Source of the DNA: Nemopilema nomurai | Lineage: Eukaryota; Cnidaria; Scyphozoa; Rhizostomeae; Rhizostomatidae | Assembly (NCBI GenBank): GCA_003864495.1 | Contig: ML133365.1 | Location: forward strand, 3,727,856-3,791,855 | Direction: 5' to 3' | Length of the DNA: 64,000 nucleotides | Part shown: positions 24,253 through 35,617 of the stretch, one piece after another | Layout: the number at the start of each line of letters is the position of its first letter | Numbering within the stretch: position 1 is the stretch's first letter | Notes under the pieces: model-generated | Told to the model about the DNA's origin: nothing | Database searches by the model: none | Seen by the model: only the letters and a program-made list of their open reading frames with translations | Translations under genes and position numbers: made by a program

Positions 24253-25691
24253 ACCAACACTTGACATGTTATCACCGCACCAGTATAGCCAAAAGTATTT
24301 GAAAAAAAAGATGTAAACATTTGATCATTCAGTTCTGAATGTCTTTAAATTAACTTTTGCTTTTAATTTGCAAACCTTTGGTTCGTGTCTTAAAGGATAT
24401 TTGTTTGGGCTCTACGGTCAAGGTCACAAACACGATTCGTTGATAGTTTTAAATTAAAAACCGAAGCGAGTTAGAACCAAAGTATACCAGCGGGTTCACA
24501 TTTCCTGTGTCCTGCAGTTCTTGTGTGGCCTTTGTGCTCTGAAAGCGTGAAAAAAGACGAAGAATAGTGCAAACAATGTTAATCAAGCTAGTGCCATTTG
24601 TATTGTCGGCAGGTTATCGTGTTTAATGTGTGAAGAATGGATCACAAAGTTGATAAAAGCTTTGAAAGTTTTGCTCATTAGGAGATTTGGTCTTCAGGTT
24701 TAAGAAATAAACGACCTCTTATAATGCCAGGTTCTATCTTTCTCTTGAACTACGCCCGATCCAGATGTTTCCTTTACAGTGGAAATTGATCCTATTCCCT
24801 GAATTGCTCTTGCATAAAGTGTAGCTTCAAAACTTTTTCCAACCACGAAGAGATTTACTGTATTCTAAGCTAGAGGAGCAAATTTCCTTAGAACAGAGGA
24901 AGTATTGGACGAACCAGTATTGAAGCTCCCAATATTCATACAATTTTAAAGATTATGATTATGATGAGCCATTTTGTTATAATGTACCATCTTTATTCGA
25001 AAGGGTCAAGATGAGACAGAAAATGAGCAAAATAACAATGGAAAAGTACTGGGGAACGACAGCCAGAAGGAGGTTTGTTTCAGTCCAGTGTCTTGCCAGT
25101 TTGCCAGAAAACACAATGGGAATCATATTTGCCATGATCATCCAGCACTCCAACTGTTGAAGAATTAATGGGGATTGTTCTTGATGACTGACCACATGAA
25201 CACCATAAATTTGTGACCCATAGTAACAGATGGGATGATCTGATCTCTGCCTCAACTACAGCATGTTTTTTTCCAGAGTTTGCCTTTTGATCTTGACCTG
25301 GTTTTGGCTCAAGGCAAAAGTCATCAGATAATTTTTGTTGTTGTAGCAACAATATGGACCAATTTTGCCAGTTCTTTATATTTGAGTGCTCAATCAAGCA
25401 TAATCTCAAGTTCCTAGTCTAGCGTAGGGGGGTGGTTAAACTCAGTTTTTCGAAATTTTAGCATACCCATTCCCATTTACTAACACCCCCTTTAATTATG
25501 TGTTTCATGCAAAAAGTCATCCCCCTACTTTTTGATTAAACAACTGTGTAAAATCTAAGCATTTGAATCTATTATGACCCCATCCCCATTTGAAGGTTTT
25601 TTAAAAAAATGTTAACCCCCCTCCTCATTAGACCTAAAATTAGGATTTTTAGAGTAATTTTGTTAATCTGTATTTATCTACCAAATTTTAG
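24253..25691. other. Intergenic/5' region of the coiled-coil gene
   Basis: No supported exon. About 25410-25640 is T-rich with runs of C. Upstream exons of the coiled-coil gene could lie here if its 25710 exon is internal. Confidence 0.4.
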
Positions 25692-25709
25692 AAAGAGATT
25701 TTTACCATC

Positions 25710-26869
25710 ATGCAAGCAAAACCTGAAAATATGCAGAAATTGGATGACCAACTGACAAAAGGAAGGTATAAACGGTTTTCTTTTTAATTCAAATGATTCT
25801 TTATTACTGTGCCCTGACAGTCCATAACAATACTATTTGCTGTGTCCGGATGGAGGTGATTTTTGGCGATTGCAGATTCAGAATTTTAGGTTGAAATTTC
25901 ACACTGGTACAGGTCAGTGAAGGACACAGCTGACCCATTCCTAGAATGGAAATATTGAAAAGATGAAATTTTATGAAAAGTTTATGCTTGTTGTAGAGAT
26001 CATAGATGTGTGCCTTATAAGCCTCTAGCAAGTACTTACAGTGATCTAGATTTGATATCCTTTTTTCCTTTTTGATATAATGCCATTTACATACTTTCAA
26101 ATGACACTATCTTTAAGTAGCTACACTTCTGCATGTCAGAAGAGGTATCTACTATATTGAATTATAGTTTTTGTCCTATCCATATAATTTAAAAGCTGAA
26201 TCAGGTTTTTAAATCAGTAGGCTTTTCAATTATTTTGCATCAAATATTTTGTCTTTGTTTTGAGAAAATATTATTCAATGTTAAGTTTGTTGACAAGATG
26301 TGATCTATTGCTTGTTTTTAAATTTTCAAAGCGTTTAATCAAATTTTTATCAGGCAATTATTGAGCAAAGTTAAGTTGGGCATTGGACTTTTCAAGCTGA
26401 TCAAAGAGGAGCAGAACAGGAAGGTAGCTAATTGTTTTGTCTTATGTGTAATTGTATGTGTAAAATGTATTCTGCATTAAGATTTATCCTAATACAAATT
26501 TTGAAAATTATTAATGTATATTGACACATCTGGTGATGTGGAAATTTGAGGGGAGCAGGTGCAATTGCCCCCCGTATATTTTGGCAAACCAAATAAAAGT
26601 ACCCTTTCCAAAAATGGGAAAAGTCAAATGCCCCCTTTTTGATCTTCCTCTCACTTTTGATGCCTTCTAAGTTACTGGTATCTAATGTGTAGCTTTTCAA
26701 TGCCTTTTTGCCTATTTGATATGTTCTGAAATTCAAAATTGATGTCATTTAAGGCCATTGAAGCAGAGCTTAGCAGAGTGAGAAGCGAAATTGAGGAAAA
26801 GCATTCCATGAGACCCTATGATCCAGATTTAGACTTTGGAAGTGAAATTGAAGACGATGAATTATACAG
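25710..26869 (+). CDS. Coiled-coil gene, N-terminal exons (25710-25765, 26354-26423, 26754-26869)
   Basis: Phases 2, 0 and 2 at the three donors fit one frame. The sequence is strongly helical ('LSKVKLGIGLFKLIKEEQNR', then 'AIEAELSRVRSEIEEKH') and ends acidic ('GSEIEDDELY'). This predicts a short coiled coil. Confidence 0.65.
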
Positions 26870-29800
26870 GTATGCTAGTTATATCTCATATTTCATAAAT
26901 TCCTTTAATGCTTCTTGTGAAATATTAACTTTTTGCAGCTGCTTTATTCAAATTTTGGCACATGGACACCAATCGTTTACGAGCGAAAATCAAATCTCAA
27001 AATGGAAAAGTAGAAAGGAAGACCAAAATTAGCTCCCGCTATAACAGACTCTGACATTACGGAAATACGGACACTGTGATTTATTCGAACATTTAAATGG
27101 TTTTGTTTTCGATACAATGGACGCAATGTGATGCCTTTCTTCCATTCTCATTACACTTAATCGAGCTTTCGAATTTTTCTAGGGAATCTGCATTCCCATA
27201 GAATTTAGTCATTACTGGAATCTCGAGACACATTCCAACCCCCCTGTTTACTCGCCTGCCACAAATAACTGCAACCCCATTGTTGTCTTTTCGTTTCAGA
27301 AAAGTAAAAAGCAAATTATAAAAATAGGATGTATTGAAAAATTCGCCCAGTCTCTGTTTTTGCCACGGCGTGCCTGTCCCTGCCATTCTCGTTAAAGGGC
27401 AAAACAACAGTCTCTCGGCTGAACCCACCTTTGTATGCATGTGTTCTCCAAACCATTTGCAAAATTGTGCTATCTGCTCTCGACTTTGCATTCAGGTTAC
27501 GTTTGTGCTTAGCCTTATGTTTTCAAAACTTTGTGCTGTAGCCCTTGTTAGCAATGGTGCAGAGCTGCTCACGATCCAGGCTGAATAACCTTCTTGAGGT
27601 CGAAATTGAAACGTTTCTCTTTAATTCCTCTACCATTCGTAGCTCATTCCAAGCCGAAGGCTTAGTATGTCCCCAAGCAGCTGATGATGATTTGACTGTT
27701 GCAAAGAATGAAGAAATGTCTAGGAATGACCTGCAAAAAGAAGAGTACGAGGAAAGGAATGACATGAAAAATGAGACATTAAATTGTGAGTACAATCATG
27801 TTAAACAGTAGTAAGGATACAGTTTATTGGCCCTTGTTCTGCACTGTAATATTTTAAGCAACTAAAAATCATGCTGCATTCTACAACTGTATCATAAAAT
27901 CCCATTTATATTCTCTTATATCACTGTTTGTTTTAGCTGACGAGGTTTCTCTAGAACTAAAAGTCAGTGATGCACAGATGAATCCAGATGGTGAGGTTGA
28001 AACACATAGAATTTCAGATAGTGGGAAGGAGAAGAAGCTTCTTGACAGAGAAAGTCAGCAATTTAGGTATCCATTGCTATTCTTTACATCATACCTTGTG
28101 AATTCTTAACAGTTATTCATTAGAGCTTTGTCAGATTCAGAGAATCTATCATGATAGAGTTAATTTTCAATTCCCCGAACGTCTTTAAAATATTCTGCAA
28201 CTTCCAGCCATTTTTTTTTTCTACCAAAGACCTTTTTGTTCCTTTAAACCTATTACCTAGGAAGGGTGAATGAAAGCCTTCAAATAAGTATATTTTTGTG
28301 CACGAAAATCATCTCATTTGGAATTGCTGTTACAACTTTAGCTCTGCCGATTTAAGTCATCCCTTTCGCCAAACAAATGAGCAAGTGTCCAGGCCCATGC
28401 TAAAATTTGGGACAAGTATTGTATTTATGAATTGTTATCAATGAAAAGCTTCTACTTATTCCTAAAATCTATGTTCTTATTCATCCAAGAGTGTTATATC
28501 CCTACGAAAATAATGATGTTGGCAGGTGGCTTATGCGAAACGATGGTGCCCATGTTGCAAAGAGCAAGCTAGTAAAAGCAAGAAATACAAGACAGCCTTA
28601 CCTCGGCCTTTTTCGCCAATTTTCACCAACGTCAATTTCTACGAAACTGGATCAAAGTATGTTGAAAACAGAAATAATTTTGTTTTATTCGTACGGTGTT
28701 TAGCTGCTAGGCTTATCCTTATGTTATTCTTCAACTTTCAGCATTATTTATTTTTCTTAAGTCTTCTTACTTCAAACCGTCATTGGAAAGCAAGCTCTTT
28801 TATTCACCCGTATACTCAATTGGAGGCAATCTTTGCTTGGTGAATTTAACTTGCTTCCAAGTATCTGCTCATTTTGTTGCAGAGAGTATACATTTCGTCA
28901 ACTGTGTGCACTGCATTGGATACTAGAAGCTATGTCACAAGATCAGACTATCTTGATGCCACCAATATCGACATGCTGGAAGCTCAAGTATTAATTGCTG
29001 TCATTTAAATTACCTTTTTTGCTTGAATTGATAAATTGGTTTTTACACTCTTTGCATAAGTTGAAAATCACTTTCGAAATTTTTGTTTCGCAATCATCTC
29101 TAAAGAGAAATTGAATCAAATGCTCTGACTTTTTAGTGAAATTTATTGACATTACCTGGCAATACCCTGAAAAAATAACTGATATAACGAATATTTCACT
29201 ATATAGAAGTGTAATTTTTGAACAGATTCTTTCCTTAATCTTGTTAAAACTTGTTTTTAAATATTGTGAATAAATTTATTGTGTTCTCTGTGTAATAATA
29301 GTAACGCATGTACATAGAATATAAAACGCATAAACATAACAGTTCTAAATGGATAAAATACGAAGAAGTAAAATTCCAAGTAAAAGGCCAAATGAATATT
29401 CATTATGCCTAAATTAGTTGTATTAAGGCGATCATCATTTTGGCATTTTTTTCATTCTGTCTAATCTTTCTAAATATTCATTAACATTCTGCGCAACTTT
29501 TGCTTAATTGAATTGATATTTTCTTTCATGCTCCAGGGATTTGAAACAAGACTTACAAACGGCACAGTTAAAAGTTGATAGAGACAAAGCCGTTGAGCCT
29601 ATATGGACAGCATTTTTAAGAAACCCAAACAGATTTACCAGGGTAGGCTCTTTTATAATTTCGAAGCTACAATTCTCTCCTTACTTGTTATTTTGGTAAC
29701 TAGCCGTCACTAAATCATTGTTCCCTCAATATTGCTTTCAATTGTAATACTTTATTTTTGCTGAGATAGAAATTCTCATAGATAAAAGTATTATTATTTT

Positions 29801-32800
29801 TTTGACAATTTTAGTGAACAAATGACCTCAAATTTTTGTCCTGAATCTTGCTATTCTGTTATTTTCTTCAGTCAAAAGCCAGTGGGCGTAGCAATCTCCT
29901 GCAAAGAAGAATTTCCATCGCACCGAATGCTCTGCGGCGGATCTCTGCTGCTTCAAGCGGCACACAGACATCAGCTTTCAAGATTTCCACCTCAAGTGAG
30001 CCTTCTTACTCTTCTTACGAATCAGATCAAGGATCTTACTTTATCATTTCTTTTTTAAATTCACATCTAGAATGAACTTTATCTGCGAATCATGTGGTAT
30101 AAAAAATTTTTGTGAGAAGAATCTCTGTTTGTAAGAGCTGGTTTTGTTTCTGATATTGAAAAATATCTATAATACGCTCTGTCTTTCTACTGACCTGTTA
30201 TGATCATCAAAGGCAAAGTTTCGTGAACGCTATTCATCAGTTTGGTTGGCGTAGTTCGGCAAAGGATTGGTGACACAACATTTTGACATTTCAGGACATT
30301 TCGTCATAATCCCAGATGAAGGCATATTCGCATATCTAGTTCTGTTTAAATTTTATATGTATAGTTTTCGGAATACCATATGGGTTATTGCTTACATATT
30401 ATTCTTTCAGGTGAAAGTTTGGCTAGCTCCTCTGCATTCCACGCACAAGCAAGTAAAGACGAGCAGCGAGGACGAAGTTGGAGCAAACTGGGCTTTTCGT
30501 TCAAGACAGACGATGACTCATTAGACGGAGGCAAACGTTTCTCGTGTAAGCTAGTGTTCCTGCCTTTGATTCTGATAGCTGGTTGGCTACGTCAGGCACC
30601 AAATATGGAATGGTTCCTCTTTACGTCATTGATAGCGAGGCCTGCAAAAACAGCAAATGAACAGAGGATAATGGAATCTCAAAAGAGAAACTTTAATACT
30701 TGTAATTACTCATTGTCTACATGAAAAATGGCTCAGCATGTTTCACTTGCAAAAATGAGGTGCACAAGAGAGATGCAAAAGTGCCTAATCAATAGTGGCT
30801 CTAAAGTTTAGTCGCTAATTTTGCTCTAAGGTCTAATGTAATACTTTCCACTACAGCGAGGAAACCAACCCTTGCTCAGGTCACAGAAGATGCGACAACG
30901 CAGCAAGTTCAAATAGCTGCACCCAGTCTGAAGGAAAAAGCATTCATCGTGCGAGAAGTCCTTCTAGCTAAAAATGTGTTCGGAAGAAGAGGGTCAAAAA
31001 TGAACCAAGCCCGTTCACCATCCATCACAACAGCTTCTAAGTCCACAACTGACAAGCTTAAAAAGGTTTGTTGGTCATCTAAACTTTCACCAATTCTCTG
31101 AGAGATATCTCTCTTTGAAAGGTTGTATAATTATCAGCCTTTCATATTGAATAATCTTCGATAACTATAGAAAATATGTGTAACAATATATTCACTGCTA
31201 CCGTCAACAGTGAACCATTCTGCAAAATAAAAAATGCAAAGTATATGTATTGCTGTAAGTTCATCTGTGATTCATCCAATATGTTGCCCATGACCTTTCA
31301 ATACTTTAGCCTGTAACAACTACCTTCAATTTTCAGGGTACAAAGAAGAACTCCAAAACATCGCGAAAAGAATCTACAAGCATTCTAAGTGACAAACAAG
31401 AAACGACAAGCGATTTAAAATTTGAAGGTAAATAAATATCTGACATAATTTCTGATATGGTTGCTTTGAGTCTACTTTTCATAAGAATCTTTTTTGTGAT
31501 GTTTACGATGCCAAATTCTAATGTAACTAGAAATCTTACTTGATTAAAGATTGATTGATGATAAGCCTGTCAAGGGGATATTATAAATGCAGTATCCATT
31601 CCTATGCTAGCCAAAAATCTTGATCGTCTTGGTGTGGACACATCTGCCTTCAGCGAGTTTTCTACTTTGGCTGAAAGTGAAGGCATCCCAATGAAATTGA
31701 AGGAACGTTTCGAGGAACTTGCAGCCGAAAAAGCGCTTATACTGCACGACAACTTGGAGCAAAGAGAAAAGTTCGTATTCTTGTTTCTGCTCCTTTTCCT
31801 TCTTTATCAAGTTGAATTATTTCATTGTCTTTTTTAAAGACCTGGCTTGATAATACTTGGGTTTTTGCATATTTTTGTCAAATTCATGAAATTAATTCGA
31901 GGCAGTGACATGTCATTCAAACCAGATTGAAACGAAAATGCTTGATTCAAAGCGGGCTTTGACAGTTGCGTTATCGATAAGAGGCTTGTTTTTGATGGTT
32001 TCAAATCCTCCATTTTCAATTGCTTAGGACAAGTGTAGAGTCAATGGAAAGGAAGTTTTATTCTCTTCGCGTCATGAGTGATGTCAATAAAGCTATAAGT
32101 GTGATGCGTTCGAGAAGCAGACTGAAAGTTGAAACCGATGAAGAAAAGAAGGCAAGGTTTTCTGAAGAGTGCTCCTGGTTTGTATTATGTACTTTAGCAG
32201 AAAATATTTCTATAACTGTCTTTTAGATTCTGTAGGACTAGCATGATCGTAAAGACATCTGCCGTGATGTTTCAATGCTTTATTTTGAATTTTTTTGGAT
32301 AAAAGAAACCTTTTCTTTTATTTATATCAATCCATCACTTGGAAGATATTTTTTAATGATCTAGAATATTTCTTTTATTCTTGGTAACTTTATATTCAAG
32401 GCTAAGTGAATTATTTGTTCCCCTTTAATGAAGATTTTTATAAAATAAAAATTGTTAATCCTTTCATGGTCAAGATTTGGATTTTAACTTGTTTGAAATA
32501 TATATGAAAATGAAAATTACTTATTGTAGCTTCTTTGTCACGAATTCAAGTTGGTTGGAACTATATTGGTTGAATAAAAAAGTAACACTGTATTTAAGTA
32601 GATGTGACCGCATTCTAATGCCATTTGAGTCTTCTGTTTTTAAATTCGCCTAGAGAAAAATTCTCTTTGTTTGAGTTTGATATGATGAACAGATCTTGTG
32701 TTCAGATTTCCCATTATCCACTCACATTTCATCATGTCAACTTTGACTTAATATTTGCTGTAGGTATTTGCAAATAAATTCCTAATAATTCTGCATAGAG

Positions 32801-35617
32801 ACCGTTGTAATGAACCTTGTTGTGAAAACAGTAATATCCAAAGCCGGAATCTATTTGCAATATACACTCGCTAGCACAAAGGGTGGATTAAATCTAGAGA
32901 CTAAATAAATAGACAAGAGACTAAATAAGTTGTGGCAAAAGGCTATATTTATTTGATATCTATTTAAACAGTGGCCATGAATTTTACAATCCTTCGATAG
33001 ACCTGTCAGGAATTGGACTTCGAGTAATCTTGTAATCCCATATGAGAAAATCTTTTGACAAAGCATATACACAAATCAACACTGAGGATATCAATCCAGC
33101 ATACTTGCAGCAGCTATTGTTATCCAGTAACATTTGTGCAACTTCGTTCTAGGTACAAGAGCCTACTAGATAACCTCCCTCTTTGCATTCGCGAGGATAG
33201 AAACAATGCACTTGTCTTGGATAAGATTGCAAAGTATGGGTCGGTAGGTAGCAAAAGTTTATTAAAAGTATTGTCTTTAGGGAAATATTATGTACGTAAG
33301 ACGTTACTTTGAGAGGTCAATGCATAGGTTATTCACGTCAGAAGCTACTTTGAGAGGTCAATGTATTTTCTATTCACGTCAGAAGCTACTTTGAGAGGTC
33401 AATGTATTTTCTATTCACGTCAGAAGCTACTTTGAGAGGTCAATGTATTTTTCACGTCAGAAGCTACTTTGAGAGGTCAATGTATTTTCTATTCACGTCA
33501 GAAGCTACTTTGAGAGGTCAATGTATTTTCTATTCACGTCAGAAGCTACTTTGAGAGGTCAATGTATTTTATTCACGTCAGAAGCTACTTTGAGAGGTCA
33601 ATGTATTTTCTATTCACGTCAGAAGCTACTTTGAGAGGTCAATGTATTTTCTATTCACGTCAGAAGCTACTTTGAGAGGTCAATGTATTTTCTATTCACG
33701 TCAGAAGCTACTTTGAGAGGTCAATGTATTTTCTATTCACGTCAGAAGCTACTTTGAGAGGTCAATGTATTTTCTATTCACGTCAGAAGCTACTTTGAGA
33801 GGTCAATGTATTTTCTATTCACGTCAGAAGCTACTTTGAGAGGTCAATGTATTTTCTATTCACGTCAGAAGCTACTTTGAGAGGTCAATGTATGTCTGTT
33901 CACGTCAGAAGCTACTTTGAGAGGTCAATGTATTTTCTATTCACGTCAGAAGCTACTTTGAGAGGTCAATGTATTTTCTATTCACGTCAGAAGCTACTTT
34001 GAGAGGTCAATGTATTTCTATTCACGTCAGAAGCTACTTTGAGAGGTCAATGTATTTTCTATTCACGTCAGAAGCTACTTTGAGAGGTCAATGTATTGTC
34101 TGTTCAAATGGTAGCTATACAATGAAGAAAATGTTTAGCGGCAAATCGACCACATTCTTTACTGGAGAAACGTGAATTTCATTTTGAAGGCTGATTAAGC
34201 GTGGCTCAAGAATGAATTTAGCTTTTTGCTTTCGGTGCATCTCAGCCTGCAGCGACCAAACATGTTGTGGGAGTTTGTTGTTCATCTCACCCATGCTCGA
34301 TATATGCCATTTCTTTTACTATTTCTATATGTACTTCCTACGTCGTTACCTCTACAGAACATGCTTTTCAGCATATCGTTTTCCCACCTTGTAATGTTTG
34401 AGAAGTAAAAGCTTTAAGATCTTTTCCCTGAATTTTACAGGTACTGAAAGTTATTAAAGGATTTTTTTAATGTATTTCGTTTAATGTCTAATTTGACCTG
34501 TCTTAGATGGAAGGACGAAAAGTAAGCAGTATTCAGTTTATCAAAGCTTTGACGCTTCTGAGACCGTGGGAGCTTTGCCACCCAGACATTAGTGCTGCAA
34601 TCGAGGTAATATCAACAGGCCTGCATTAACCATTGAATCGATTATCTTGAATCCTGACTGGATTCATTTCTCGCTTTTCAATATATATATTCGATATTTC
34701 TACCTACATGCTAGCTGTTCCTTTTCCGTGCGGCATAATGGCAAATACCCTGTGTGAAGTAGGAGCTGCACATAACAAGGGGAGACTGGATTTTGAAGCA
34801 GCAGAATACTAATGATTGCTAGAAAGTTGCAAACTGATAGCTTGCACAATCACAATCTCGGACAAAATTGTGAGCCAAAATGCAATTTCTGCAATCTTTC
34901 ACATTGTGTCGCGCTTTTAAATTCGGATCCTCCTTTTCCCCTAAATTGTTGTTCTATCACGCTCATTCAAAATCATACATTCAACATTGAATTGGGGAAG
35001 GGCTGAGTTATATCTTAAGGTAATGTGAAAATATGAGCTTTCCTAGAAAGTCTCAACCATTTTTTCCATGATTGTAGACTTTTATAACATGTAGTTACAC
35101 TCGGGGGCTTTATCAACTTTCTTTGATTGACCGTTATTTCTCGGTTGTCAGGGACATTCGACAAAATATTGAATTAACAAGTCCACTGTTAATACAAAAC
35201 TATAAAGTAGCACAGAGCGGTGGCTTTCAGCATAAACATTACGTGGGAGCAAAGTTTATTTATATGCTCTGGCCCTGTTCCTACGCTTTTGGACGGAGGT
35301 TATTGAAAATAAATACAGGATACGTACTGGATATCCTCTGCATGAATGTTGATTGAAAGAAAATACCTATTTGCTCCGAAGGGGATTCAACAAAGAAAAG
35401 CGAATCAGTGTAAACATTGTAAATGTTTGGAAACTCTACCTCTCAAGTTTTAAATTCTGCTCTGCAAGGTCCATTTTTTTGCATTGACAATTCAGCAATC
35501 AAGGATTCCTTACCCTTCAAGCTTTTTCCATTGCAGTTTGTTCGAGATAAGATTGTGGCTATGGACAAAACAGAGTTTGAAACGTGGTTCCAGTCGAGAC
35601 TCTCTGAATCCAAATAA
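25710..35617 (+). CDS. Charged coiled-coil protein, tentatively CCDC60-like
   Basis: About 17 exons: 25710-25765, 26354-26423, 26754-26869, 27542 (or 27565)-27785, 27937-28066, 28526-28656, 28883-28987, 29537-29642, 29872-29995, 30411-30545, 30857-31065, 31337-31427, 31593-31770, 32028-32177, 33153-33267, 34507-34605, 35537-35617. Most junctions are in phase. Two are not resolved: 26869 to 27542 and 28066 to 28526. The protein is cytoplasmic in type. It has a helical N-terminus, a 'RWCPCCKEQ' segment, a Ser/Lys-rich low-complexity middle, and a conserved-looking helical C-terminus ('LLRPWELCHPDISAAIE', 'RDKIVAMDKTEFETWF'). The start at 25710 is provisional, because an AG acceptor at 25690-25691 would also join in frame. 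CCDC60 resemblance is from memory of the family and weak. Confidence 0.65.
27542..28066 (+). CDS. Coiled-coil gene exons 27542-27785 and 27937-28066
   Basis: The first ends at T|GTGAGT (phase 1) and joins CT at 27937 to make Ser, then 'DEVSLELKVSDAQMNPDGEV'. The second ends AG|GTATCC (phase 2). The first exon's own acceptor is ambiguous: AG|CCC at 27542 is phase 0 and AG|C at 27565 is phase 2, and only the latter matches the previous donor. Content is acidic and helical ('LQKEEYEERNDMKNE'). Confidence 0.6.
28526..29642 (+). CDS. Coiled-coil gene exons 28526-28656, 28883-28987, 29537-29642
   Basis: 28526-28656 encodes 'VAYAKRWCPCCKEQASKSKK' and ends in 'NFYETGS' (phase 0/2). It joins 'EYTFRQLCALHWILEAMS' (28883-28987, phase 2/2) and then 'DLKQDLQTAQLKVDRDKA' (29537-29642, phase 2/0). 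The frame is fixed by the downstream exon, since the alternative frame of 28526 meets a stop. The junction with 28066 is out of phase in the simplest model, so a small exon may be missing. Confidence 0.65.
29872..31427 (+). CDS. Coiled-coil gene Ser/Lys-rich exons (29872-29995, 30411-30545, 30857-31065, 31337-31427)
   Basis: Phases 1, 1, 0 and 1 at the donors are consistent throughout. These encode a low-complexity basic and Ser-rich region ('LLQRRISIAPNALRRISAAS', 'GTKKNSKTSRKESTSILS') with one helical stretch ('LKEKAFIVREVLLAKNVF'). The multiple basic-Ser motifs could be kinase targets (inference). Confidence 0.68.
31593..33267 (+). CDS. Coiled-coil gene helical exons (31593-31770, 32028-32177, 33153-33267)
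   Basis: 31593-31770 encodes 'LKERFEELAAEKALILHDNL' (an acceptor at 31575 is also in phase). 32028-32177 encodes 'VESMERKFYSLRVMSDVNKA'. 33153-33267 encodes 'YKSLLDNLPLCIREDRNNAL' and ends 'GSKSLLK' at a GTATTG donor; a donor at 33244 (GTAGGT) is an alternative in the same phase. Confidence 0.65.
33293..34110. repeat. 41-bp minisatellite, about 19 full copies
   Basis: The unit starts gtcagaagctactttgagag and contains tattcacgtca. There are 19 copies of agaagctac plus one degenerate leading copy (33293-33330). Period is 41 bp, with a few shorter units (near 33449 and 33568) and two variants carrying gtctgttca (near 33894 and 34097). It begins about 25 bp after the donor of exon 33153-33267, inside an intron. 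The period is not a multiple of three, so it is not coding. Confidence 0.95.
34507..35617 (+). CDS. Coiled-coil gene C-terminal exons (34507-34605, 35537-35617)
   Basis: 34507-34605 is exactly 33 codons, phase 0/0 ('KVSSIQFIKALTLLRPWELC', 'HPDISAAIE'). The last exon starts at TTGCAG and encodes 'FVRDKIVAMDKTEFETWFQS' then 'RLSESK' and TAA at 35615-35617. Both look like a compact conserved helical domain. Confidence 0.7.

Noticed and set aside
33293..34110. CRISPR-like array
   Set aside because: Units are contiguous with no unique spacers and lie in a eukaryotic intron. This is a minisatellite.
33969..34175. 68-codon ORF with repeated peptide in the minisatellite
   Set aside because: It is a by-product of 41-bp units whose length is not a multiple of three. 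Only a variant-length unit keeps the frame briefly.
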